Shown: positions 16,569-24,567 of the stretch, piece by piece
Layout: each line of letters starts with the position of its first letter
How positions within the stretch are numbered: the stretch's first letter is position 1
Source of the DNA: Paenibacillus terricola
GTDB lineage: Bacteria; Bacillota; Bacilli; Paenibacillales; Paenibacillaceae
Length of the DNA stretch: 64,000 nucleotides
Direction: 5' to 3'
NCBI RefSeq assembly: GCF_014779765.1
Contig: NZ_JACXZA010000002.1
Span: 682,001-746,000, forward strand
Notes under the pieces: generated by a model
What the model was told of the DNA's origin: nothing
Databases searched by the model: none
What the model saw: only the letters and a program-made list of their open reading frames with translations
Made by a program: the position numbers and the translations under genes

Positions 16569-17119
16569 GGTTGAACACCTCCTGAATGGACGGATTTCGA
16601 TACTCGTTTCATTAGTGCGGACATCAAGATATGAATGATAATAGCTGCAGTTGAACCTACTGCTGCACCTGTAATAATATCAAGCGGATAGTGAACACCT
16701 GTCCAAACCCGTGAGATAGCGATTCCAGCCGATAAGATTAGCCATCCCCACCCTTCTTTACGTCTGCTGCACCAGATGGCTGTTGCCACAGCAAACGCTG
16801 CGGTTGCATGATCACTTGGAAACGAAGCATTGGCTGCATGTTTGATGAGAAGATGAACATGGTGGTCAACAAACGGACGATCGCGATAATACAACCTGCC
16901 TATAAGCGAAGAAACCCCTAAGGCTGCACTCGCGGAGACAAGAGCTTCTATAACCATGCGGCGATTTTGTCTGGAACGAGTAAACCAATAGAGAATGATG
17001 CCTAGGAAGAACAGATACTCTGCGTCTTTCGATAAGAAAGTCATAATCCAATCCAACAATGCGGAATGACCTGCAAGCCCGTTGATGAATTGAAACCATT
17101 TATAGTCGAGATTTAACAT
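16556..17119 (-). CDS. bcrC: Undecaprenyl-diphosphatase, PAP2 type (BcrC-like)
   Basis: A 187-residue PAP2 phosphatase with six helices. The three phosphatase motifs are present: KH-type RLYYRDRPF near residue 77, SFPSDHATAAF with catalytic His near residue 108, and SRVWTGVHYPLDI. Size and order fit BcrC, which dephosphorylates undecaprenyl pyrophosphate outside the membrane and gives bacitracin tolerance. ATG 17119 has GAGGA upstream; the longer frame to 17239 lacks support. First gene of the bcrC-dedA pair. Confidence 0.87.
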   Translation of the reverse strand: MLNLDYKWFQFINGLAGHSALLDWIMTFLSKDAEYLFFLGIILYWFTRSRQNRRMVIEALVSASAALGVSSLIGRLYYRDRPFVDHHVHLLIKHAANASFPSDHATAAFAVATAIWCSRRKEGWGWLILSAGIAISRVWTGVHYPLDIITGAAVGSTAAIIIHILMSALMKRVSKSVHSGGVQPWKS

Positions 17120-17240
17120 GGTTATGTCCTCTTTCTCTTTGTTGTGTGTACGATTAAAAGGACAACCGAAAAGTTGAATTTGTTCATTCGAAGAGAAAAT
17201 CGCTGCCTGCCAATTACAGCCAATTAATAAGCGCAGCATA

Positions 17241-17264
17241 AAGAGGCTCCACTACTGGAGCCTC
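17241..17264 (-). terminator. Hairpin upstream of bcrC
   Basis: Perfect 9-bp stem GAGGCTCCA / TGGAGCCTC with loop CTAC, but only a weak T-run on the minus strand. It may be a second terminator for the EamA gene or a leader structure of bcrC. Confidence 0.45.
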
Positions 17265-17273
17265 CCTTGTAAC

Positions 17274-17298
17274 GAAAAAAGCCGCATAAGCAGCTTTC
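17274..17298 (-). terminator. Terminator after the EamA transporter gene
   Basis: On the minus strand a stem AAAGCTGC-TTAT-GCGGCTTT is followed by TTTT, about 45 bases after the stop codon. Confidence 0.7.
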
Positions 17299-17343
17299 AG
17301 CGTTCATGTATTATTGTAGACTCGCAAGGCGTTGCTCGTGCCG

Positions 17344-18318
17344 TTAAACCGCCGCAGGACGGACAATCCTATCCGACTTCGCGGAGCGCTCTTGCTGGCG
17401 TGATATGATAAGCAGCGTTGCCCAGATTAAGATAAAGCCAACGATTTGCGTGAAGGTCGTCATTTGCTGGAATACGATGTAGTTGATCAGCACGCCGACC
17501 ATCGGAAAGCTGAGCTCCGCCAGTGTGGCATAAGAAGCCTTGATGGCGCTCAAGCCTTTATAGTACAGCAGCAAGCTGAGCAGTCCTGGCAGTAAGGCTT
17601 GCAGCAGCAGATTAAGACCGATCAGTGCCATGCTGCTTGCCTCACCTGGGAGCGTCCAGATTTGACGTTCGCCAAGGGTTAGCGCGAGCAGAAGCGGGAG
17701 CGCAAGAATAAAGCGCAGCGATGTTACGGTCTCGTAATTGACGGCTCCCAGCAGGTAGCGTCCCATGACGGTTGACCCGCCCCAGAGAAGCGCCGCTCCG
17801 ATTGCCATCAGGCTGCCTGTATGCATCATTCCGCTTAAATCGGAGAACGGCAGCTTCCAGCCAAACGATAATAAGTAAGTGCCTACAATAGCAACAACAA
17901 ACAGCATGCCGAATGACTTAGGTAGTCTCTCCTTCAGCAGCCATCTGGCCATCAGAATGGCGAACAGAGGCTGAAGCTTCTGCAGCAGAAGCACCGAATT
18001 CAAATCGCCCGATGCCAATCCTTTCGTGAACAGCACCGTTGCGATTGCGGAGCCGCCCCATGAGACGAACAGCAGCGCGCCTACATGGCGAAGCTTAAGC
18101 TTGCGAAACTGCTGCCGATGCTTCCACAACACAGGAGCCATGAACAGCACCAGAATGACATGCTCCAGAAGTGCGATCTGGGTCGACGTCAGATAATCGA
18201 GCAGCAGGACGCGAAACAACGGGTCGACTCCCCATAAGGCGGAGCCTAGCACAACAAACCCAAACGCTGGTCTGATGGCGCGATTTTTGAACAAAGCGTG
18301 TGACGACAGGTTGCTCAT
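17344..18318 (-). CDS. EamA/DMT-family transporter under FMN riboswitch (candidate riboflavin importer)
   Basis: A 324-residue drug/metabolite transporter with ten predicted helices in two EamA halves: GFVVLGSALWGVDPLFRVLLL and later LMAIGAALLWGGSTVMGRYLLG. VLLLQKLQPLFAILMARWLLKERLP is the typical helix IV region. The gene is directly preceded by an FMN riboswitch plus terminator, so its expression should fall when FMN is plentiful. This makes riboflavin uptake (RibN-like) the best inference; the sequence alone would not say so. ATG 18318 has AAGGAG nine bases upstream. Confidence 0.87.
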   Translation of the reverse strand: MSNLSSHALFKNRAIRPAFGFVVLGSALWGVDPLFRVLLLDYLTSTQIALLEHVILVLFMAPVLWKHRQQFRKLKLRHVGALLFVSWGGSAIATVLFTKGLASGDLNSVLLLQKLQPLFAILMARWLLKERLPKSFGMLFVVAIVGTYLLSFGWKLPFSDLSGMMHTGSLMAIGAALLWGGSTVMGRYLLGAVNYETVTSLRFILALPLLLALTLGERQIWTLPGEASSMALIGLNLLLQALLPGLLSLLLYYKGLSAIKASYATLAELSFPMVGVLINYIVFQQMTTFTQIVGFILIWATLLIISRQQERSAKSDRIVRPAAV

Positions 18319-18389
18319 GGTTGAATGCTCCTTCTCGTGCATTCCAACCTTCAGGGATGATCTTGCATATTTTGGAGTTGCTAAAGAAA

Positions 18390-18425
18390 AGCCCCGTTTC
18401 GCTAATGACACAACGAAACGGGGCT
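18390..18425 (-). terminator. Riboswitch-controlled terminator (expression platform)
   Basis: Perfect 12-bp stem AGCCCCGTTTCG / CGAAACGGGGCT with a 12-base loop, followed on the minus strand by TTTCTTT. It lies between the FMN aptamer and the EamA start codon, as expected for FMN-dependent premature termination. Confidence 0.92.
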
Positions 18426-18464
18426 GGCCAAATAAAACATGCGGATAGCATGCTTTGAAATGGC

Positions 18465-18604
18465 GATCTTCTCCCATCCGGACTTTACCGTCGGCCTTGG
18501 ATTCTCACCAAGTCAGTCCCCTTGCCGTTAGACGGCTCAGGGAGTCGCGGGCTTCGCTGTTGAGCGTCACCGCCGGTCAGGAATTTCACCTGCCCCGAAG
18601 ATCA
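18465..18604 (-). promoter_or_regulatory. FMN riboswitch (RFN element)
   Basis: Reading the minus strand from 18604, the conserved RFN blocks occur in order: GATCTTCGGGGCAGG, GTGAAATTCCTGACCGGCGG, AGCCCGCGA, GACTTGGTGAGAATCCAAG, GCCGACGGT and AGTCCGGATGGGAGAAGATC. The closing helix P1 pairs GATCTT with AAGATC perfectly. FMN-binding aptamers of this form control riboflavin synthesis or transport genes. Downstream gene: EamA transporter. Confidence 0.96.
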
Positions 18605-18826
18605 GTATGCTTAAAATTTGATTACGCATTGATATCCACTATAACCTTCATCTTGTTCTGCGACTATGACGGTAGTCACACTCTCACGATAAAAAAGTAA
18701 GTAGCGAATATTTTTACTAATCATAAATTCAATAACGGTTCTTGTCAAGCTCATCGGCAAATAATAAATCTAGTCCTTTGGCTGAATTCGCTTTCATAAT
18801 TTGGATTACAACGTGGGTTAACAATC

Positions 18827-18950
18827 TTAATGAACTTGTGTTTCATGACACTTGTCGAAGGCAACCGTAAACGTGGTGCCACAGCAGCCGCTCTCAACCT
18901 TGATGTCCGCTTCATGACGGCGAATGATTTTAAATTTCGGAACCCTCAGC
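18827..18950 (-). pseudogene. C-terminal remnant of a sensor histidine kinase
   Basis: The minus strand reads KIIRRHEADIKVESG, then GTTFTVAFDK and a stop at 18827-18829. This matches the last stretch of a HATPase_c domain: the helix before IxVES and the GxGTTFTF-type G2 box, here CCGTTFTV. No ATP-binding N or G1 box lies upstream in any frame, so it is a relic of about 40 codons. The assignment rests on a short motif. Confidence 0.5.
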
Positions 18951-18969
18951 TATTCTGATTTGGAACGAG

Positions 18970-18997
18970 AAAAGAACAGCGGATCCGCTGTTCTTTT
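18970..18997 (-). terminator. Terminator of the RND/ECF operon
   Basis: A perfect 28-base palindrome (AAAAGAACAGCGGA and its complement) sits 6 bases after the stop codon of the last operon gene. Confidence 0.92.
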
Positions 18998-19003
18998 GAA
19001 TGA

Positions 19004-19840
19004 TTATGCTTGAGGTACTTTTACCTTTTTACGTTTAGCGGCTAACCAGTCGACACAAACGCCGAGCGATAGTAGCGCAATCAACAAGAGAACGATCCAA
19101 CCGATGATCGGGATGCTGATTACAGCTGCAATTAGGATAGATCCCATCATGACTTTAAACCATACAGGCTTGCCCTCGGATGGGCGAATCAGTTCCCCTA
19201 CTCGATAACTGATTACAGTTAATCCGATACATACGGAGACGAGGAAACCAAGCAGGACGACTATCAGAATCGGAATTCCGATAATGGTGATGACCAGAAG
19301 CGCACTGATTGCCGCAAGTGCGAGTCCGCTTAATATACCGATGTATAACAAACGTCCCCATGACGCTGCCGAGAAACGGTTGATGAAGATCGTCATTTTT
19401 TTAGAACCAAGCAGACCAATCAATGTAGGAATGAGAATAAGCAAGATCACAATACCCAATTGAATGATCCATAGACCAACGGTAAGCCCACCACCGATCA
19501 ATAAACTCGTCTGGGTTGGACCGTCCAATGAAAGATTGTAAACGTCATCGCCAATTATTACACCAGGTTCCTGGTCTACTGTGCCGCCTACAACAACTAT
19601 CATGCCATCGATTCGAGCAGTGTTCGCCAAATGTAAGTTGCCGTTGATAACAACAACTATACCTGCGACATGGCCTTCAATTTCGGTATCTCCTCCAACA
19701 ACGTACACATCATCTACGGTTTGATCGGCTGGAATAACCGTATTCTGATGTTCGAATACAGATGCAGCTGAAGTGTGTGCGGGAGTCGCCAGCAGGAACA
19801 GAAGCAGGATGAAGCTGCCAACGAATGCGAGTTTTTTCAT
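19004..19840 (-). CDS. Exported polymer-forming-domain membrane protein
   Basis: About 278 residues. A signal peptide (KKLAFVGSFILLLFLLATPAHTSA) is followed by a short beta-repeat domain (VDDVYVVGGDTEIEGHVAGIVVVINGNLHL, then IDGMIVVVGGTVDQ) like bactofilin/polymer-forming repeats. Four or more membrane helices follow. The repeat part would face outside, unlike classical cytosolic bactofilins. Translation is coupled to the anti-sigma gene (overlap at 19846-19849). ATG 19840 has better spacing from GGAGGGAGG than ATG 19849. Membership in the ECF operon suggests a role in envelope stress sensing or repair. Confidence 0.75.
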   Translation of the reverse strand: MKKLAFVGSFILLLFLLATPAHTSAASVFEHQNTVIPADQTVDDVYVVGGDTEIEGHVAGIVVVINGNLHLANTARIDGMIVVVGGTVDQEPGVIIGDDVYNLSLDGPTQTSLLIGGGLTVGLWIIQLGIVILLILIPTLIGLLGSKKMTIFINRFSAASWGRLLYIGILSGLALAAISALLVITIIGIPILIVVLLGFLVSVCIGLTVISYRVGELIRPSEGKPVWFKVMMGSILIAAVISIPIIGWIVLLLIALLSLGVCVDWLAAKRKKVKVPQA

Positions 19841-19845
19841 TGCTA

Positions 19846-20337
19846 TCATCCTCCCTCCACCGATGTTAGACGAATGGCTCTTCTCAGATAATAAATGGAT
19901 GTGGTCAAGATCGCAATCGATAAGAAGACAGCCGTAATCGCTAAGATCGGAATGCTGGACATGAAATGAGTCACCATATATAGGAGAGCGATGGATAACC
20001 TCATGGAGCTGTGAATGAGCTTAATGAACATCATGCCTTTTGCGATACCCAACATGATGATGACGAATAGTACAAACAACGGAAGGATCAGCCAACTTTT
20101 GCTGACAGATACTTGTTGTTCGTCTTGAATTGCCTGCATCACATTGATTTCAAATGAAATAGGCGCTTCGGTGGATTGGAATGCAACTTGCACCTGCTCT
20201 TGCATACTTAGCCAATCATCCAAGAGCGCTTGGCAGTACTCGCAGCTTTCGAGATGAGCTTCGACTGCAAGCCTGTCCTCCACGATTAATTCATCGTCCA
20301 GGTATGCGGATAACTGATCATCGAGATGGGCCTTCAT
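19846..20337 (-). CDS. Anti-sigma factor with zinc-finger (zf-HC2) domain
   Basis: A 163-residue protein. The N-terminal zinc-binding anti-sigma domain has His...HLESCEYCQALL (HxxxCxxC) at about residues 28-38 and LSAYLDDEL before it. Two membrane helices follow (WLILPLFVLFVIIMLGI and about residues 122-150). It would hold the ECF sigma factor at the membrane until a signal arrives. Start overlaps the sigma-factor stop by 4 bases (ATGA), and its own stop overlaps the next gene. Confidence 0.88.
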   Translation of the reverse strand: MKAHLDDQLSAYLDDELIVEDRLAVEAHLESCEYCQALLDDWLSMQEQVQVAFQSTEAPISFEINVMQAIQDEQQVSVSKSWLILPLFVLFVIIMLGIAKGMMFIKLIHSSMRLSIALLYMVTHFMSSIPILAITAVFLSIAILTTSIYYLRRAIRLTSVEGG

Positions 20338-20867
20338 GCAAGTTCCTCCTTCCTAAGTTCTTTACGTAATGCCATACGGGCCGCGAACAGACGCGATTTG
20401 ACCGTTCCAAGCGGAACGTTAGTCACCTGGGCAATCTCTTCATATCGGTAGCCCTGTACATCATGCAGCAGAATGACCTCGCGATGCTCAACGGATAGCC
20501 TTGAAAGGGCATCCTCCATCGACAATCTCTCCGATGGATCGGATGCCTCTCTCCTATCGATTATCGAGTCATTGGCTTCCTCCTGAAAGTCATGCTCTTT
20601 CATCCGTTTCTTCAGACGGTTTTTGGACAGGTTGGATACGATTTTAAATAGCCATGATGCAAAAGCAAACTCACTTTCAAGACTAGATAAGGAAGAATAC
20701 GCCTTAACAAATGCCTCTTGCGCAATGTCTTCAGCATCCATTCGATCATTCAACATGCCTAACGCGTATCGATAAACTGGATCCTTGAACTGCTTGACGA
20801 GTTGGGCGTATGCTTCCTTATCTCCATGTTTGGCACGATGAATGATTTGATGTAATTCCTCGTCCAC
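20334..20867 (-). CDS. ECF-type RNA polymerase sigma factor
   Basis: A 177-residue sigma factor with region 2 (YRYALGMLNDRMDAEDIAQEAFVKAYSSL) and region 4 (LSRLSVEHREVILLHDVQGYRYEEIAQVTNVPLGTVKSRLFAARMALRK). It resembles SigW/RpoE-type ECFs. The GTG start at 20867 lies 13 bases after the RND permease stop, so the efflux gene is upstream in the same operon; the anti-sigma factor follows with overlap. Likely autoregulated, as is usual for ECF systems. Confidence 0.92.
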   Translation of the reverse strand: MDEELHQIIHRAKHGDKEAYAQLVKQFKDPVYRYALGMLNDRMDAEDIAQEAFVKAYSSLSSLESEFAFASWLFKIVSNLSKNRLKKRMKEHDFQEEANDSIIDRREASDPSERLSMEDALSRLSVEHREVILLHDVQGYRYEEIAQVTNVPLGTVKSRLFAARMALRKELRKEELA

Positions 20868-20880
20868 TCGTCCTCAACCC

Positions 20881-23800
20881 CTACTGTTCGGCATCAACGA
20901 TGTTGCTCGTTCTCTTATTGCCCTGCATCCATTCATAAATAATCGGAATGACGATAAAGCTGTTAAGGGTGGATGTGATCATACCGCCGATTACAACAAT
21001 TCCAAGCACTTGTGAAATAACGGTATCTGCGTTGTGCGTCAAAGATAAAGGGATTAGTGTCAAGACCGTTGTACCTGCGGTCATGAAGATCGGTCTTACC
21101 CGCGACAGGCTGCCCGACATGACGGCTTCACGCAGCGGCATCCCTTCTTTGCGATTGCGCTCGATCCGATCAATGAGGACGATACCGTTCGTAACAACGA
21201 TACCAGTCAGCATCAGCACACCGATTAAAGCGGCAAGATTCCACTGCCCTCGTATCGTATAGAGTGCAATAACAACGCCGGACAATGCGAGCGGAATACT
21301 AATCAGAACAGCAAGTGGCGCTTTCCAGCCTTTGAACACGAAGCTTGTGATCATCAGAACCAGAAGAATGGAAATGACGACCGCAATGGTCATCTCGATG
21401 ATCATCTGCGTAATTTGAGCTGTAATCCCGCCTGTCGAGTAGGTTACTCCGCTAGGCAATTGGATGTCAGACAACGTCTGGTTCACGGCTTTGGACACTT
21501 GGCTCATATTCTTTGACGTGATCTGTGCCGATACAATGGCAACTGGTTCGCCATCTTGTTCTACGATTGTAGATGGTGCGTTGCTTAATTGTACGGAAGA
21601 GACTTGATCCAGACGATAGGTCTTGTTTCCTGCGCCTGTCAACGACTCTGCAGACAATGATGCGAGCACTTGCTGAGGCGTATACACAGGAAGCGCAGCA
21701 TCTTTATTGGTTCCCTGTCCAATTGGATCAATATACACATCTATTGGAATAATACCATTGCCTGAAGATGCAGGCAGATCAAAGTCCTTTCCTTTGGAGA
21801 GATAACGCGCCAGGATTTTGTTAATATCCTCTGGTTGGATACCTGCTGCCTCCACTTTCGCCTTGTCAATCTGTACATCAAATTTCGGAATGCCGTTAGT
21901 CAAATCCGATTTGCCGGCGACGGCAAGTCCTGGAATATCAGCAAGCTTGGTACGCATCAGCTGTGCCGACTGATCCAGCGTCTGCTGATCTGAGCCGGAG
22001 AGCGTAATCTTGATGGTGGAATCATCACCTGCAAGGCTTTGATTCGTAACCGTTATAACCGATTGTTCAGCAACAGGCGCAAGCTCGGCTTGCAAGCTGG
22101 CAATCGCCGCATCGACTTGCTTCTTATCCTTCAGAACAACCGACAGATTGGCGACATTCGGCTGTTGAATATAGCCGCCGCCCTGATCGAAGACATCGTC
22201 TGCTGTAGGTGTAAAAGAAGACCCGAATACGGATGAATAGGAATCGACCTTAGCGTCCTGAGACAGAACAGTTTCAACCTGCTTTACTTTATTATCTACG
22301 CTAGACAGAGCCGATCCCTTCGGCATTTCGATCTGAATCGCGACTTGTCCGCTGGACGAGCTAGGCAGCAGACTGAAAGGCAGCAGCGAAGCAAAGATGC
22401 CTGCAGCGATAAACAGAACGAGCGAGATACTGATCACTGTCTTCTTGCGTGCAAGCGCCGCGACAAGCAACGGTTTCATTAGCGGCTCAAGCGTAACTGC
22501 CTTGCCTTTCGGTTCCTTCCAACCGAAGTACGCGAACGTTGGAATTACGACCATTGCAACTAGGAACGATACGATGAGTGCGATGACAACCGACCATGCA
22601 AAGCCTGAATAGGAAGCACCGATTATACCCCCGACTAACGCGATAGGTACATATACGGCAATCGTTGTTGCTGTTGATGCGAAGATAGCAGGAAGCATTT
22701 CGACAACAGCAGAAGCTAAGACAGGCAGGATCGCTTTCCCTTTGTTGTCCTGCACCCGATTGTACATATTATCCAGAATGACGATTGCATCGTCCACAAT
22801 ACGTCCCATTGCGACAATGAGACCTGAAACCGTAAGAATGTTCAATGTTATATCCATCGATTTGAGAACTGCCGTTGTAGCTAACAATGAGATCGGTAAC
22901 GAAATGGCGATCAACAGTGTCGATCGTACGTTACGGAAGAAGAACAACACGCATAACATCGAGAATAGGCAGCCTAGCAGTCCTTCGCGAACAAGTCCCA
23001 TCAACGAGTGGTTCAATTCGTTAGCCCGGTCGGTTAGAAGCTGCATTTTTACTTCATGCTGGTTTACAGCTGGAATTGCAGCTATACGCGCTTTCACTTG
23101 TTTCGATACATCCGTAATCGTGGCAGAAGGCGTTTTGATCACATTAATCTGAACGCTTGCTTTGCCGTTCGTGCGCGATACGGTCTTCACATCCGTTAGC
23201 GACTTCGAGACGGACGCAACTTCGGATAATGAGACCGCTCCATCTTTATTCTTAATCTGCAGTTGGTTCAGATCCTGCTCGCTTAAGTCCCAACCGTCGA
23301 TTCGAATCGGGAATGAGCTCTTCACATTCGCCACATTGCCCTGAAGAGATGGAATATCTGCTGTAATGGATTTGTTGAAATCATCCAGCGTGAACCCTTT
23401 ATCCGTCAAATCTTTCATGCGTACGAGCACGACATAACCTTTATTCGCACCGCCGACCGTTTGTACATCCGAAACGCCAGGGACGGACTTCAATTGATTG
23501 ACGATATCGGTCTGGATTGTAGATTGAAGCATCAAATCGTCGATTTGCTCCGTTGCTGCAGTCAAGCTGTAGCTGAGAATTGGGAATGTGCTCGAAGTCA
23601 GTCTTGTTACAACGGGGTTGCTTAAGCCATCTGGCAAATTGGCATCTACCAGCAATTGTTTAATGTCCCGCTCGGCTTTATCCATGTTGTAATCCATTGG
23701 AAATGCCAGATTCATCAGCACGCCGCCATCATAAGATGTCGTTTGAATACTTGTCAGCCCGTTTGTCTTGCGTAAAGATTCCTCCAGCGGAGCTGCTACA

Positions 23801-23988
23801 TCTCGTTTGATCTGATCGGCTTGATAAGAAGATGCTCGCAGGGAAACCATCAAGGTTGTGTTGTTGATTCCCGGCAAGTAATCGCGCTGCATTTGATACG
23901 CCGAGACGCCTCCCCAAGCAAGAATGAGTACAACAAAGATAAGGACAATGGCGGATCGCTGCATGACCGCTTCAATTAATCGTTTCAT
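20881..23988 (-). CDS. RND-family efflux transporter permease (SwrC/YerP-like)
   Basis: A 1035-residue AcrB-type RND protein with twelve predicted helices. It has the family start (MKRLIEAVMQRSAIVLIFVVLIL), GRIVDDAIVILDN in helix IV with the proton-relay Asp pair, and the second-half equivalents GIVVTNGIVLIDRIERNRKEG. Two large extracytoplasmic loops are present. Gram-positive relatives export lipopeptides and fatty acids. ATG 23988 is chosen for AAAGGAG seven bases upstream. It heads an operon with an ECF sigma factor, anti-sigma factor and an exported membrane protein. Confidence 0.9.
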   Translation of the reverse strand: MKRLIEAVMQRSAIVLIFVVLILAWGGVSAYQMQRDYLPGINNTTLMVSLRASSYQADQIKRDVAAPLEESLRKTNGLTSIQTTSYDGGVLMNLAFPMDYNMDKAERDIKQLLVDANLPDGLSNPVVTRLTSSTFPILSYSLTAATEQIDDLMLQSTIQTDIVNQLKSVPGVSDVQTVGGANKGYVVLVRMKDLTDKGFTLDDFNKSITADIPSLQGNVANVKSSFPIRIDGWDLSEQDLNQLQIKNKDGAVSLSEVASVSKSLTDVKTVSRTNGKASVQINVIKTPSATITDVSKQVKARIAAIPAVNQHEVKMQLLTDRANELNHSLMGLVREGLLGCLFSMLCVLFFFRNVRSTLLIAISLPISLLATTAVLKSMDITLNILTVSGLIVAMGRIVDDAIVILDNMYNRVQDNKGKAILPVLASAVVEMLPAIFASTATTIAVYVPIALVGGIIGASYSGFAWSVVIALIVSFLVAMVVIPTFAYFGWKEPKGKAVTLEPLMKPLLVAALARKKTVISISLVLFIAAGIFASLLPFSLLPSSSSGQVAIQIEMPKGSALSSVDNKVKQVETVLSQDAKVDSYSSVFGSSFTPTADDVFDQGGGYIQQPNVANLSVVLKDKKQVDAAIASLQAELAPVAEQSVITVTNQSLAGDDSTIKITLSGSDQQTLDQSAQLMRTKLADIPGLAVAGKSDLTNGIPKFDVQIDKAKVEAAGIQPEDINKILARYLSKGKDFDLPASSGNGIIPIDVYIDPIGQGTNKDAALPVYTPQQVLASLSAESLTGAGNKTYRLDQVSSVQLSNAPSTIVEQDGEPVAIVSAQITSKNMSQVSKAVNQTLSDIQLPSGVTYSTGGITAQITQMIIEMTIAVVISILLVLMITSFVFKGWKAPLAVLISIPLALSGVVIALYTIRGQWNLAALIGVLMLTGIVVTNGIVLIDRIERNRKEGMPLREAVMSGSLSRVRPIFMTAGTTVLTLIPLSLTHNADTVISQVLGIVVIGGMITSTLNSFIVIPIIYEWMQGNKRTSNIVDAEQ

Positions 23989-24078
23989 TGGAAGACTCCT
24001 TTTCGGTTTGAATACTAGAAAGGACAGCAGCAATCATCGAATTGTTCATTGCATATAAAAAATAATGAATTGAAATCG

Positions 24079-24103
24079 AAAAAGCCGCCTGATTAGGCGG
24101 CTT
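24079..24103 (-). terminator. Terminator after the three-gene membrane operon
   Basis: Perfect 9-bp stem AAGCCGCCT / AGGCGGCTT with a 4-base loop and TTTTT on the minus strand; it separates the upstream operon from the RND operon. Confidence 0.9.
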
Positions 24104-24106
24104 GCA

Positions 24107-24565
24107 TTAATTAGTTATAGCCAATCCGAGTGCTTTATGGTCCCAGAGTATATCTTCAACGACAGACGTCTGGTCAGCCTCACATGTAACAATTAATACG
24201 ACTTCGCTTACTTTCCCTTTTTTGAGTTGACGTTGATTTTTATCCCGTTTCAACAAGTAAATCAACCAACTTATCGCTGATCCAATAAGGAAGCCTACTA
24301 AAGACCCGACAATTCCCCAAATGATCGGGCCTCCCCGCCATACGAATCCTTTACTTGCACCAATGGTCCCAAGCATAAAGGCGAGAATCATCCCTTTATC
24401 AATAAAGGACATGCCGTCAGCCCGGTGTATGCTATCTAGAAGCCTCGGTTCCTTCTTACGCAAGTCAAGCGGTACCGCATAAATAGCCGTGATACCCTTC
24501 TGCTCCAGCTCAGTAATGGCGATTTCGACAAAGTTAGAATATTCGAAAGTGGCGAAAATTTGCAT
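24107..24565 (-). CDS. Hypothetical membrane protein, two soluble halves around a helical hairpin
   Basis: A 152-residue protein that I cannot assign. The N-terminal ~45 residues (IFATFEYSNFVEIAITELEQKGI) and the C-terminal ~35 (VVLIVTCEADQTSVVEDILWDH) both look like beta-alpha-beta (ACT/ferredoxin-like) halves. They flank two Gly-rich membrane helices (about residues 57-71 and 81-106). Last gene of an operon: it starts 2 bases after the preceding stop and ends at a terminator. Confidence 0.65.
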   Translation of the reverse strand: MQIFATFEYSNFVEIAITELEQKGITAIYAVPLDLRKKEPRLLDSIHRADGMSFIDKGMILAFMLGTIGASKGFVWRGGPIIWGIVGSLVGFLIGSAISWLIYLLKRDKNQRQLKKGKVSEVVLIVTCEADQTSVVEDILWDHKALGLAITN

Positions 24566-24567
24566 CG

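Larger units (their letters stand above)
18605..19003. other. Intergenic region holding a gene remnant
   Basis: About 400 bases between the riboswitch and the polymer-forming membrane protein gene. It contains the unidentified promoter of the riboswitch transcript, AT-rich sequence to about 18825, a histidine-kinase remnant (18827-18950) and a terminator (18970-18997). Nothing else recognised. Confidence 0.5.
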
